A DNA stretch of 13,732 nt, from the NCBI GenBank assembly GCA_903930035.1, contig CAIYXG010000481.1, forward strand, positions 1-13,732, in the 5' to 3' direction. The position numbers and the translations under genes are program-made. This DNA comes from an uncultured Actinomycetes bacterium (GTDB lineage: Bacteria > Actinomycetota > Acidimicrobiia > Acidimicrobiales > Microtrichaceae). Below the pieces are notes generated by a model, which worked only from the letters and a program-made list of their open reading frames with translations, did no database searches and was not told the DNA's origin. The first letter of the stretch is position 1, and every line of letters begins with the position of its first letter. This document shows, one piece after another, positions 1 through 6,611 of this stretch.

Positions 1-364
1 AGTCCTTCCACATCGTGATGACGCCGTCGCGCACGTACTGGACCGACACGAACGGCAGCGTCACGGTCTCGCCGGTGTGGAAGTGCCAGACCTCGGTGTG
101 CTCGGTCATGACGACCTCGCCGTCGCTCACCACCACGACCCGGTCGTGGTGGTCGTACCCGTCGATCCCCTCCAGACCCAGCTGGAGCCGGGCCACGATG
201 TGCGCCGGGCCCTTGCCGGCCGTGCTCGGCCCGGTCGGGACGTCGAAGTAGATCGAGTCCTCGTCGAAGAACGTGGCGATCTTGTCCCAGTCCCGCTCGT
301 AGAGCGTGGCCCAGAACGCGGCGGTGACCTGGGTCGGCGACAGGTCGGCGTGGGGGGACGTCAT
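1..364 (-). CDS. SnoaL/limonene-epoxide-hydrolase-like protein (3' end cut by window edge)
   Basis: The first 121 residues of an NTF2-fold protein are visible, starting at an ATG whose first bases overlap the stop of the upstream amidohydrolase gene (ATGA, 4-nt overlap), so translation is probably coupled. The layout fits the limonene-1,2-epoxide hydrolase/SnoaL-like group: an N-terminal helix (AAFWATLYERDWDKI), then IYFDVP where epoxide hydrolases carry Tyr-x-Asn-x-Pro, a central strand VVVSDGEVVMTEHTEVW, and ITMWKD just before the edge, matching the family's (W)(R/K)DY-x-D end. Full members are about 130-150 residues, so only the tail is missing. Asp replaces the Asn of the epoxide-hydrolase Tyr/Asn pair, so epoxide hydrolysis is not assured; a ketosteroid-isomerase-like or polyketide-cyclase-like role is equally possible. 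Fold assignment is fairly secure, substrate is not. Confidence 0.8.
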   Translation of the reverse strand, partial: MTSPHADLSPTQVTAAFWATLYERDWDKIATFFDEDSIYFDVPTGPSTAGKGPAHIVARLQLGLEGIDGYDHHDRVVVVSDGEVVMTEHTEVWHFHTGETVTLPFVSVQYVRDGVITMWKD

Positions 365-2082
365 CTGGCACCTCGCAGGAGCTGGCCGGGCTGGGCGCCC
401 GTGGTCTCGCCGTCGGCCATGACGACCTGTCCGGACTTGATGGTCGTGACGTAGCCGTCGGCCCGCTGGATCAGCCGGCCGGCGTCGCCGGGCAGATCGA
501 CGACCCGCTCCGGCCGGCGCAGCTGGAGCCGGTCCAGGTCGATCACGTTCACGTCGCCGACCATCCCGGGCAGCAGCCGGCCCCGGTCGCCCAGGCCGTA
601 GAGGTCGGCGGTGGCCGACGTCATCTTCTGCACGGCGACCTCGAGCGGCAGCCGGTCGCCGTCACGGTCGCGGACCCAGTGGGTCAGCAGGAAGGTGGTG
701 GTCGAGGCGTCGCACGTCTGGTTGGCGTGCGCGCCGCCGTCGCCCAGGCCGAACACCGTCCACGGGTCGGCCAGCATCGTGTAGGCCGCGTCCAGGTTGC
801 CGTCGCTGTAGTTGAGCACCGGCGCGTTCAGCAGCTCCCGGCCGCCGTCGGCGAGCAGCATGTCGTAGAGGACCTCCCACCGGTCGCGGCCCTGGGCAGC
901 AGCAATGCGGTGGACCGACCGGTCGGGACCGGGCTCGTAGTCGGGCGGGTCGCCCAGCAGGTAGGTGCGGGCCGGGTCCATGAACCCCATGACCACGGGG
1001 TCGTCGTCGAGCGCCGGAAGGTCGCGCAGCACACGGCGCCGGACCTCGGGGTCCGAGAGCCGGCGGTACTGCTCCTCCCAGCCGAGCAGGCCCAGGCCCA
1101 GCTCGTTCCACGACGGCGTGAACTGCAGGGCGTGGAACGTCTGCAGCCCGAGCAGGAGCGACACGGTGCGGCCGTGCACCTGCGGCTTCACCCGGGCGCC
1201 GGCGGCGTTGGCGGTGCCGACCAGGTCGAGGAGCCGGCGCCACTGCACCGGGTCGGCGTTGTTCTGCGAGAGCACGAAGCTGACGGGCCGGTCGATGGCC
1301 TGCGACAGCCGCACCATCCAGTCGACCTCCCGGTCGGGCGCGGCCAGGTCCTCGCCCAGGGCGCCGGCCGCCGCCAGCTCGAAGACCCCGGTCCCCAGCT
1401 CGCCCAGGACGGCGCCGATCCCGAACAGCTCGTCCTCCGCCGCGAAGGTGCCGGGCACGGGCTCGCCGTCGATGGCCCGGTGCGCCAGCGTGCGGCTGGT
1501 GGAGAAGCCCAGCGCCCCGGCGAGCAGGCCCTCGCGCACGATGGCGGCCATCGCCGCAATGTCCTTGGACGTCGCGGGCTCGTTGGCCGCACCACGCTCG
1601 CCCATCACGTAGGCCCGCACGGCACCGTGGGGCACCTGCGTGCCGACGTCCATCATCTTGGGCAGCGCGTCCAGCGTGTCCAGGAACTCGGGGAAGGACT
1701 CCCAGCCCCAGCGGATGCCGGTGGCGAGCGCGGCGCCGGGGATGTCCTCGACGCCCTCCATGAGTCCGATGAGCCACTCGTGGCGGTCCGGGCGCACCGG
1801 CGCGAACCCCACGCCGCAGTTGCCCATGACCACCGTGGTCACGCCGTGCCAGCACGACGGCGACAGGTAGGGGTCCCACGTGGCCTGGCCGTCGTAGTGG
1901 GTGTGGATGTCGACGAACCCGGGCGTCACCAGCGCGCCGTCGGCGTCCACCGTCTGGCGGCCGGGCCCGACGTCGTCACCGACGTCCACCACCCGGCCGT
2001 CGGAGATGGCGACGTCGGCCGTCCGCGCCGCGGCGCCGGTCCCGTCGACCACCAGACCACCCCTGACCACGACGTCGTGCAT
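361..2082 (-). CDS. N-acyl-D-amino-acid deacylase family amidohydrolase
   Basis: A 573-residue member of the amidohydrolase superfamily, D-aminoacylase group (COG3653-like), predicted to hydrolyse an amide or cyclic amide in the cytoplasm. Visible features are the N-terminal beta-sandwich start (VVVRGGLVVDGTG), the metal-binding HTH of GFVDIHTHYDGQ (His60, His62), the D-aminoacylase-type cysteine in MGNCGVGFAP (Cys89), and the late barrel motif FGLGDGGAH (Asp448, His452). A C-terminal return to the sandwich (LLPGMVGDVNVIDLDRL) follows. Length matches the family's usual 500-570. The strand that normally carries a metal-ligand His reads SFVLSQNNADP near residue 270, so that ligand seems absent and the substrate may not be an N-acyl-D-amino acid. 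The ATG is preceded by a GGGGGGA ribosome site. The gene lies 36 nt after the AhpD-like gene and overlaps the next gene by 4 nt, implying one operon. Confidence 0.9.
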   Translation of the reverse strand: MHDVVVRGGLVVDGTGAAARTADVAISDGRVVDVGDDVGPGRQTVDADGALVTPGFVDIHTHYDGQATWDPYLSPSCWHGVTTVVMGNCGVGFAPVRPDRHEWLIGLMEGVEDIPGAALATGIRWGWESFPEFLDTLDALPKMMDVGTQVPHGAVRAYVMGERGAANEPATSKDIAAMAAIVREGLLAGALGFSTSRTLAHRAIDGEPVPGTFAAEDELFGIGAVLGELGTGVFELAAAGALGEDLAAPDREVDWMVRLSQAIDRPVSFVLSQNNADPVQWRRLLDLVGTANAAGARVKPQVHGRTVSLLLGLQTFHALQFTPSWNELGLGLLGWEEQYRRLSDPEVRRRVLRDLPALDDDPVVMGFMDPARTYLLGDPPDYEPGPDRSVHRIAAAQGRDRWEVLYDMLLADGGRELLNAPVLNYSDGNLDAAYTMLADPWTVFGLGDGGAHANQTCDASTTTFLLTHWVRDRDGDRLPLEVAVQKMTSATADLYGLGDRGRLLPGMVGDVNVIDLDRLQLRRPERVVDLPGDAGRLIQRADGYVTTIKSGQVVMADGETTGAQPGQLLRGAR

Positions 2083-2118
2083 GCGTCCCCCCGAACGTTG
2101 GTGCCGGTCCCCAGCCTG

Positions 2119-2475
2119 TCAGGTCTCGGCCCCGTCGGGCTCCGCAAACTCCAGGAAGGCCTCCCACGCCCGGGGGCCGTAGACCGTGGCGGGACCACCC
2201 TCCATGAGCATCGTGACACCGACCATCTCGGCCACCTGCTCCTTGGTGACGCCCTTGGCGGCCGCGCCCTTGGCGTGCGCCGCAATGCAGCCGTCGCACT
2301 TCTTCACGATGGCGATCGCGAGCGCGATCAGCTCCTTGGTCCCGGCCGACAGCTCCCCCTCGGCCATGGCGGCGCCGTGCAGCTGGGCGAAGCCCTTCCA
2401 GACGTCCGGCGTGGCGTGGCGCAGCTCCCGCGCCGGGGTCCTGAGCTCGTCGAGCGTGTCCTTTGCGTTGCCCAT
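2119..2475 (-). CDS. Carboxymuconolactone decarboxylase/AhpD-like protein
   Basis: A 118-residue all-helical protein of the carboxymuconolactone decarboxylase family. It carries the AhpD-type redox motif Cys60-Asp-Gly-Cys63 followed by His67 (KKCDGCIAAH), preceded by the usual helix KELIALAIAIV. The CxxC-x3-H arrangement is that of alkylhydroperoxidase-like members and not of the true decarboxylase, so a peroxide-reducing or disulfide-exchange role is more likely than aromatic-ring catabolism. The start ATG at 2475 has a GGGAG ribosome site at good spacing. Much longer upstream open frames exist but run through the opposite-strand cyclase gene and are ignored. It is the first gene of a minus-strand operon with the amidohydrolase and the epoxide-hydrolase-like gene, and is divergent from the GGDEF gene. 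Confidence 0.9.
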   Translation of the reverse strand: MGNAKDTLDELRTPARELRHATPDVWKGFAQLHGAAMAEGELSAGTKELIALAIAIVKKCDGCIAAHAKGAAAKGVTKEQVAEMVGVTMLMEGGPATVYGPRAWEAFLEFAEPDGAET

Positions 2476-2536
2476 GGGCTGCTCCCGTTCGGTGGTCCCC
2501 CGAGTCTCGCCGATCTGCCCGGCCGACCATGGCCCC

Positions 2537-2552
2537 GGGGCCCGACGGCCCC
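2537..2552. repeat. GGGGCC/GGCCCC inverted repeat abutting a -10 box
   Basis: Six-base arms GGGGCC (2537-2542) and GGCCCC (2547-2552) flank CGAC. The right arm touches the TAGGGT box of the GGDEF gene, so the repeat occupies the -35/spacer zone of that promoter and the space between divergent genes. It could be an operator, but arms made only of G and C are common by chance at this base composition. Confidence 0.3.
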
Positions 2553-2558
2553 TAGGGT
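2553..2558 (+). promoter_or_regulatory. -10 box (TAGGGT) for a leaderless GGDEF transcript
   Basis: TAGGGT fits the actinobacterial TANNNT -10 consensus. It ends 7 nt before the GTG start at 2566, so transcription would begin at or next to the start codon and give a leaderless mRNA. No Shine-Dalgarno sequence precedes the GTG, which agrees. No convincing -35 box is visible. Confidence 0.6.
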
Positions 2559-2565
2559 CTGTGGC

Positions 2566-3795
2566 GTGACGACGGAAGGGCCCAGCTGGGGGCAGGCGCA
2601 GCTGGAGGAGCTGTTCGACGGGCAGACGGTGCTCGCTACCGACGCGACGGCCGACCCGGTGCCGGCGCCCGACTTCCTGCGGACCGACGACGTGCTGGCG
2701 GCCCGGACCTGGACCCAGCGGGCCGAGGGGATCTGCGCCGCCGACCGGCCGGCGATGGTCCGCTGCTGGTGGGACGCGGTGTCGCACCCGGGCGAGGTCC
2801 GTCGGACGCGGGTGCGGGTCGAGCGCGAGGGCGTCTGGCTGGAGCAGGAGATCCTGGCGCTGAACCTGCTCGACCTCCCGCTCGTCGGCGCCGTGCTGGT
2901 GGGGTTCACGACCGTCGGCGAGTGCGCCCCGCCACCCGTGACCATGGCGACGGAGGACCTGCTCGGCCCGGACGGCACCCGCGTCGGGCGGCCGGTCTGG
3001 CTGCTGCAGGAGCTGAGTCCGCTGGGCGTCGTGGAGCGGACCGACGGCGACGTCGAGCAGATTTTCGGACGGTCCGCCGAGGAGCTGCAGGGCATGCAGA
3101 TCCTGGACCTGATCCACCCCGACGACCAGGTCCCGAGCCTGGAGATGTGGGCCTCGGTCCTGATGGACCCCGGCACGATGCACACGCTGCGCGAACGGAT
3201 CGTCCGGCCCGACGGCTCGGTCTGCTGGATCGAGGCCAGCGTCGTCAACCGGCTGGGCGACGCCCAGCACGGGTCCGTCCTCTCGATCTGCCACGACGTC
3301 ACCGAGCGGCGCGCCGCAGAGCGGGTCCTCCACACCCGGGCGACGGTCGACGACCTCACCGGGCTGCTCAACCGCCGGGCCGTCGTGGACGAGCTCCGCT
3401 CGCTGCTGTCGGTCGGACGGGCCACGGCGGGCTTCGTCGACCTGGACAACTTCAAGAGCGTGAACGACCACCACGGCCACCCCGTCGGCGACGCGATCCT
3501 CACCGCAGTGGCGAAGCGGCTGATGAACGCCGTGCCCGACTGGGCGACCGTGGGCCGCTGGGGCGGTGACGAGTTCCTGGTCGTGGCCCCGGGCGACGCC
3601 GTGGTCGACCTGGTCCGTGCCGTCGACGAGCTGCTGGCCGACCCCATCGAGGTGGACGGGCTCGTCTGGTGGCCGAGCGCCAGCCTGGGGGTGGTGGCGG
3701 GCGACCAGGACGACGACGTCGAGGACCTGATCCGCGACGCCGACCGCCGCATGTACGCGACCAAGATGGTGCGGCAGCGCAGCCTCGAGGGCTGA
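2566..3795 (+). CDS. PAS-GGDEF diguanylate cyclase
   Basis: A 409-residue soluble sensor diguanylate cyclase, predicted to make cyclic di-GMP from two GTP. Residues about 20-125 look like a degenerate PAS-like module. Residues about 140-250 form a PAS domain with the PAS_3-type signature (DLIHPDDQ, then RIVRPDGSVCWIEASV, ending in DVTERR). The catalytic domain runs from DDLTGLLNRR (about 262) to the end: DLDNFKSVNDHHGHPVGD supplies the metal-binding Asp292 and substrate contacts, and RWGGDEF places the intact signature at 333-337. The RxxD product-inhibition site, expected five residues before GGDEF, is absent (PDWA there). No transmembrane segment is seen. The GTG start is chosen because TAGGGT lies 7 nt upstream and the frame further up has no independent signal. 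It converges with the TetR gene, leaving 8 nt between their stops. Confidence 0.93.
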   Translation: MTTEGPSWGQAQLEELFDGQTVLATDATADPVPAPDFLRTDDVLAARTWTQRAEGICAADRPAMVRCWWDAVSHPGEVRRTRVRVEREGVWLEQEILALNLLDLPLVGAVLVGFTTVGECAPPPVTMATEDLLGPDGTRVGRPVWLLQELSPLGVVERTDGDVEQIFGRSAEELQGMQILDLIHPDDQVPSLEMWASVLMDPGTMHTLRERIVRPDGSVCWIEASVVNRLGDAQHGSVLSICHDVTERRAAERVLHTRATVDDLTGLLNRRAVVDELRSLLSVGRATAGFVDLDNFKSVNDHHGHPVGDAILTAVAKRLMNAVPDWATVGRWGGDEFLVVAPGDAVVDLVRAVDELLADPIEVDGLVWWPSASLGVVAGDQDDDVEDLIRDADRRMYATKMVRQRSLEG

Positions 3796-3803
3796 CGCCG
3801 GAC

Positions 3804-4463
3804 TCAGCCCCGCAGCACGGCGGCCACGGCCCGGCGCGTGGTCCGGGACCACTCCTCCGGCGACAGCCGGTCGGTGCCGTCGAGGACCGAGAGGATCCGG
3901 CCGAAGGTGAAGGCCTGGACGAAGACCGCGGCAGCGTGCACGTCCACCGTCGGGCCGGCGATCCCCTTGTCCTTGAGGGTCTGGATCATGTCCTCGAACG
4001 CGGCGGTCTGCTCACGCTGCTTCTCGGCGAGCACCTCGCGGAGGGAGGCCCGCGACCGGGCCGAACCGATGGCGTCGACCCGCTGCCAGAGCGCGTCGTT
4101 GCGCTCGGCCCGCACGAACTCGGTCTGCAGCGCCTCGACGGCGTCGAGCAGCTGCTCGAGCGAGTCGACGTGATCGTTCACCATCTGCATCGCGGCCAGG
4201 TCCTCGTCCCACGTCGGGTGGAACCGGTAGACGCGGACCGCCTCGATCACACCTTCACGGTTGCCGAAGAAGTGGTAGATCGACCCGACCGACCGGCCGG
4301 AGGCCGCCACCAGGTCAGAGATCCGGAGACCGGCCTCGCCGTGCTCGTCCACGAGCGCCACGGCGGCCATCAGGATGCGCCGCTCGGTGTCGGCCTCGCT
4401 CTGGTCCGGGGCAAGGTCGCCCTCGGTGGGGCCAAGGTCCTCGGTGGGGTCGGGCGACGGCAT
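3804..4463 (-). CDS. TetR-family regulator (downstream gene of a tandem pair)
   Basis: A 219-residue TetR-type repressor. An acidic N-terminal tail of about 25 residues precedes the helix-turn-helix domain: ERRILMAAVALVDEHGEAGLRISDLVAASGRSVGSIYHFFGNREGV is split as helix 1 (27-40), HTH helices (about 47-66) and the linker to helix 4. The rest is a helical ligand-binding and dimer domain (EQLLDAVEALQTEF, VHAAAVFVQAFTFGRIL) whose ligand cannot be read from sequence. It starts 3 nt after the stop of the other TetR gene and has no clear ribosome site, so it is likely co-transcribed and translationally coupled. Residues 55-72 are identical to 46-63 of its neighbour, so both may bind the same operator or form heterodimers. 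Targets are inferred, with the divergent lipase gene and the operon itself most likely. Confidence 0.92.
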   Translation of the reverse strand: MPSPDPTEDLGPTEGDLAPDQSEADTERRILMAAVALVDEHGEAGLRISDLVAASGRSVGSIYHFFGNREGVIEAVRVYRFHPTWDEDLAAMQMVNDHVDSLEQLLDAVEALQTEFVRAERNDALWQRVDAIGSARSRASLREVLAEKQREQTAAFEDMIQTLKDKGIAGPTVDVHAAAVFVQAFTFGRILSVLDGTDRLSPEEWSRTTRRAVAAVLRG

Positions 4464-4466
4464 GGC

Positions 4467-5114
4467 TCAGGTGGGACAGGGGGCGGGCGTCACGGCCGTC
4501 ACGAAGGCACGGCGGACCACCTCGACCCACGCGTCGAAGGAGCAGCTGGCCGAGCCGCTGAGGTCACTGATGATGCGGCCGAGCGTCACCGCCTGCACGA
4601 AGACGGCGACCGCCGACGCGTCGACCTCGGTGCACACGACGCCCCGGTCCTGCAGCTGACGCACCAGGTCGGCGTACGCGTCGGTCATCGACTGCTGGGC
4701 CCCTTCGACCACCCGGCGGAGGGCGGGCCGCCGGCGGGAGGCCGAGATGACCTCCAGCTTGGACCAGAGCTGGTCGGACCGCGCCGGGTCGTGCAGCTCG
4801 CGGGCCAGCAGCTCGATCATCCGGTCCAGGTCCTCCGGCGAGTCGATGGCCCCGGCCAGCTCCTGCAGCCGCTCGGCGTCCACGGCCCACGCGCTGGCGA
4901 GCTCCGCCAGCCAGACGGCCTCGAGCACGCCCTCGCGGTTCCCGAAGAAGTGGTAGATCGACCCGACCGACCGCCCCGACCGCTCGACCAGGTCAGAGAT
5001 CCGGAAACTTCCCTCTCCGTGCTCGGCCACGAGCTGCCGGGCCGCGTCGAGGATCTGGTCCTCGCTCTCGTCGTGCTCGGTGGTGACGCGGCCACTGTCC
5101 GTGCTTCTCGTCAC
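4467..5114 (-). CDS. TetR-family regulator (upstream gene of a tandem pair)
   Basis: A 215-residue TetR-type regulator, paralogous to the gene just downstream. The DNA-binding domain spans about residues 17-65, with recognition region SGRSVGSIYHFFGNREGV at 46-63. The C-terminal domain has the same order as its paralogue (LVRQLQDRGVV, then DASAVAVFVQAVTLGRII) but is well diverged, suggesting a different ligand with similar DNA specificity. I prefer the GTG at 5114 because a GAGGGGG ribosome site lies 9 nt upstream; a TTG at 5147 would place that site inside the protein, and a second GTG at 5087 (VTTEHDE) is possible. It has its own promoter candidate (5163-5190) and is divergent from the lipase gene, the usual layout for a TetR regulator and its target. 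Confidence 0.9.
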   Translation of the reverse strand: MTRSTDSGRVTTEHDESEDQILDAARQLVAEHGEGSFRISDLVERSGRSVGSIYHFFGNREGVLEAVWLAELASAWAVDAERLQELAGAIDSPEDLDRMIELLARELHDPARSDQLWSKLEVISASRRRPALRRVVEGAQQSMTDAYADLVRQLQDRGVVCTEVDASAVAVFVQAVTLGRIISDLSGSASCSFDAWVEVVRRAFVTAVTPAPCPT

Positions 5115-5162
5115 TGTGGCGCACCCCCTCGTGCAACTGTCGCCCAACAGCAGTCGTCACGC

Positions 5163-5190
5163 ACGGTAGCGAACTCGGCACAAAGAGCAA
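5163..5190 (-). promoter_or_regulatory. Promoter for the tetR pair (TTGCTC, 16 nt, TACCGT)
   Basis: Read on the minus strand, a -35-like TTGCTC (5190-5185) is followed 16 nt later by TACCGT (5168-5163), which fits TANNNT. The predicted start near 5156 leaves a leader of about 40 nt that contains the GAGGGGG ribosome site of the first tetR gene. The stretch 5171-5205 is noticeably richer in A and T than its surroundings. GAACT (5171-5175) and AGTTC (5200-5204) form widely spaced inverted arms around the -35, a possible but weak autoregulation site. Confidence 0.5.
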
Positions 5191-5246
5191 TCAGAAAGAA
5201 GTTCCGTCGGCGGCCCGGCTCCGCGGTCGGCGGACGGCCGCACCGG

Positions 5247-5252
5247 TAGCCT
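5247..5252 (+). promoter_or_regulatory. -10 box (TAGCCT) for the lipase-egtB transcript
   Basis: TAGCCT fits TANNNT and would start transcription near 5259, giving a leader of about 43 nt that holds the GGAG ribosome site (5294-5297) of the GTG start at 5302. The box overlaps the left arm of an 8-bp inverted repeat, where a repressor site would be expected. No strong -35 is visible. Confidence 0.45.
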
Positions 5253-5272
5253 GCCCAACGGTGGTGGGCAGG
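5250..5272. repeat. CCTGCCCA/TGGGCAGG inverted repeat, candidate operator
   Basis: Perfect 8-bp arms CCTGCCCA (5250-5257) and TGGGCAGG (5265-5272) are separated by 7 nt, with centre spacing suited to a TetR dimer or a small hairpin. The left arm recurs as a direct repeat: CCTGCCCAACGG at 5250-5261 and CCTGCCGAACGG at 5284-5295 match at 11 of 12 bases, the second overlapping the ribosome site of the lipase gene. The location over the -10 box, between a tetR gene and a divergent gene, supports an operator; no binding is shown by sequence alone. Confidence 0.5.
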
Positions 5273-5301
5273 TTGCCCGGACGCCTGCCGAACGGAGCAA
5301 C

Positions 5302-6591
5302 GTGAGCGACACCCTGGCCCCCGAACCCGCACCGACGCCGGCCCCGGGACGGCGCAAGGTCCACCCGGGCCGCATCCTTGCGGTGCTCGTGGCCCTGGCA
5401 CTCCTGGCGGTGCCGGTCGCCGTGTTCCTCAAGGTGGAGGCCGGCGAGCGGGCCACGGCGCAGCGGCAGGCCGCGCTCGACCCCTTCTACACGCCACCGA
5501 GTCCCCTGCCGTCGGAGCAGCCGGGCACGCTCATCCGTTCCGAGGTGATGGACGGCGTGAAGGTGCCGGGGGGCACGGCCCGGCGGATCCTCTACGTGAC
5601 CGAGCAGGGCGAGGGTGACGTCCGGGTGAGCGGCGGCATGGTGTTCACCCCGACCTCGCCCGCCCCGCCAGGGGGCCGTCCGGTCCTGGCGTGGGCCCAC
5701 GGCACCCTGGGACAGGGTGATGCCTGCGTGCCCTCGCGGTCCGCCAACCCGCTGGGCGACCTGGACTGGATCGGCCAGGCGATGTCCTACGGGTGGGTCG
5801 TGGCCGCGACCGACTACGCCGGTCTGGGCACGCCCGGGCCGGCCGCCTACCTGATCGGGACCGACGAGGCGAAGGACGTGCTCAACTCGGTGCGCGCCGC
5901 CGCGCAGCTCGAGGGCACGCAGACCAGCAAGCGGCTGCTGGTCTTCGGCCACTCGCAGGGCGGACACTCGGCCCTGTGGACCGTCGACCAGACGGCGTCC
6001 TACGCGCCGGAGCTCGAGCTCGTCGCTGCCAGCGCCGCCGCACCGGCGGCCGAGCTGGACCCGCTGGTCAAGCTCCAGTGGGACCAGGTGCTCGGCTGGG
6101 CGATCGCCCCGGACGTGGTGGTGGACTGGCCGGCCGTCTACCCCGACCTGGACACCGACGCCGTCCTCACCGGCGTGGGCCGGAAGAACGTGGCGCGCAT
6201 CGCCGAGCTGTGCATCAAGGACGCCGCCATCGAGGGGCTGGTCCGCAACAAGCTGTTCAAGCAGCAGATGTTCACCAAGGACCCGACCACCGTGCCGGCC
6301 TGGGCGCAGGCCCTGGACGCGCAGAGCGCCCCGGCGCCCAAGGTCCCCACGCTCGTCCTGCAGAGCGAGTCGGACAACGTGATCCTCCCGCAGACCACCT
6401 CCAGGTTCCTGGTGGACAGCTGCGCGGCGGGCGCGCCCCTGAGCCAGATGTGGATCGACGGGGTCACGCACATGCAGACCGCGGTAGTGGGTGGGCCCAC
6501 GGTCATGATGTGGCTGCGCCAGCGGCTCGAGGGCGTGCCCACGGTGCCGAACTGCGCCATCCCGCCGCCGGTCGCCCCCTACGCCGGCTGA
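5302..6591 (+). CDS. Secretory-lipase-like alpha/beta hydrolase, signal-anchored
   Basis: A 429-residue serine hydrolase resembling the secretory lipase (LIP, PF03583-like) family. A short basic, proline-rich N-terminus is followed by a hydrophobic segment at about 24-43 (ILAVLVALALLAVPVAVFL), which acts as a signal peptide or membrane anchor, so the enzyme should work outside the membrane. The alpha/beta hydrolase core shows VLAWAHGTLG (oxyanion region), DYAGLGTPG, the nucleophile elbow FGHSQGGHS with Ser218, a likely acid Asp358 in QSESDNV, and His390 in GVTHMQT. All three triad residues are present. Substrate is unknown; family members hydrolyse lipid esters. The GTG start has GGAG 4 nt upstream and is the first in frame after the promoter. 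It is divergent from the tetR pair and precedes egtB by 20 nt, so it may be co-transcribed with it. Confidence 0.88.
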   Translation: MSDTLAPEPAPTPAPGRRKVHPGRILAVLVALALLAVPVAVFLKVEAGERATAQRQAALDPFYTPPSPLPSEQPGTLIRSEVMDGVKVPGGTARRILYVTEQGEGDVRVSGGMVFTPTSPAPPGGRPVLAWAHGTLGQGDACVPSRSANPLGDLDWIGQAMSYGWVVAATDYAGLGTPGPAAYLIGTDEAKDVLNSVRAAAQLEGTQTSKRLLVFGHSQGGHSALWTVDQTASYAPELELVAASAAAPAAELDPLVKLQWDQVLGWAIAPDVVVDWPAVYPDLDTDAVLTGVGRKNVARIAELCIKDAAIEGLVRNKLFKQQMFTKDPTTVPAWAQALDAQSAPAPKVPTLVLQSESDNVILPQTTSRFLVDSCAAGAPLSQMWIDGVTHMQTAVVGGPTVMMWLRQRLEGVPTVPNCAIPPPVAPYAG

Positions 6592-6611
6592 GCCCACCGC
6601 TGCACCGTCCG

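Noticed and set aside
679..2565. A plus-strand open frame running into the GGDEF gene from 679
   Set aside because: The part before 2566 is antisense to the amidohydrolase and AhpD-like genes, has no recognisable domain and no start signal. The PAS-GGDEF protein is complete from the GTG at 2566.
5191..6597. A 468-codon minus-strand frame opposite the lipase gene
   Set aside because: It is rich in Arg, Gly, His and Pro as expected of a shadow frame, while the opposite strand encodes a full hydrolase with all catalytic motifs.
5793..6611. An in-frame upstream extension of EgtB
   Set aside because: The extension overlaps the lipase gene out of frame and has no domain character. EgtB is full length from 6612.
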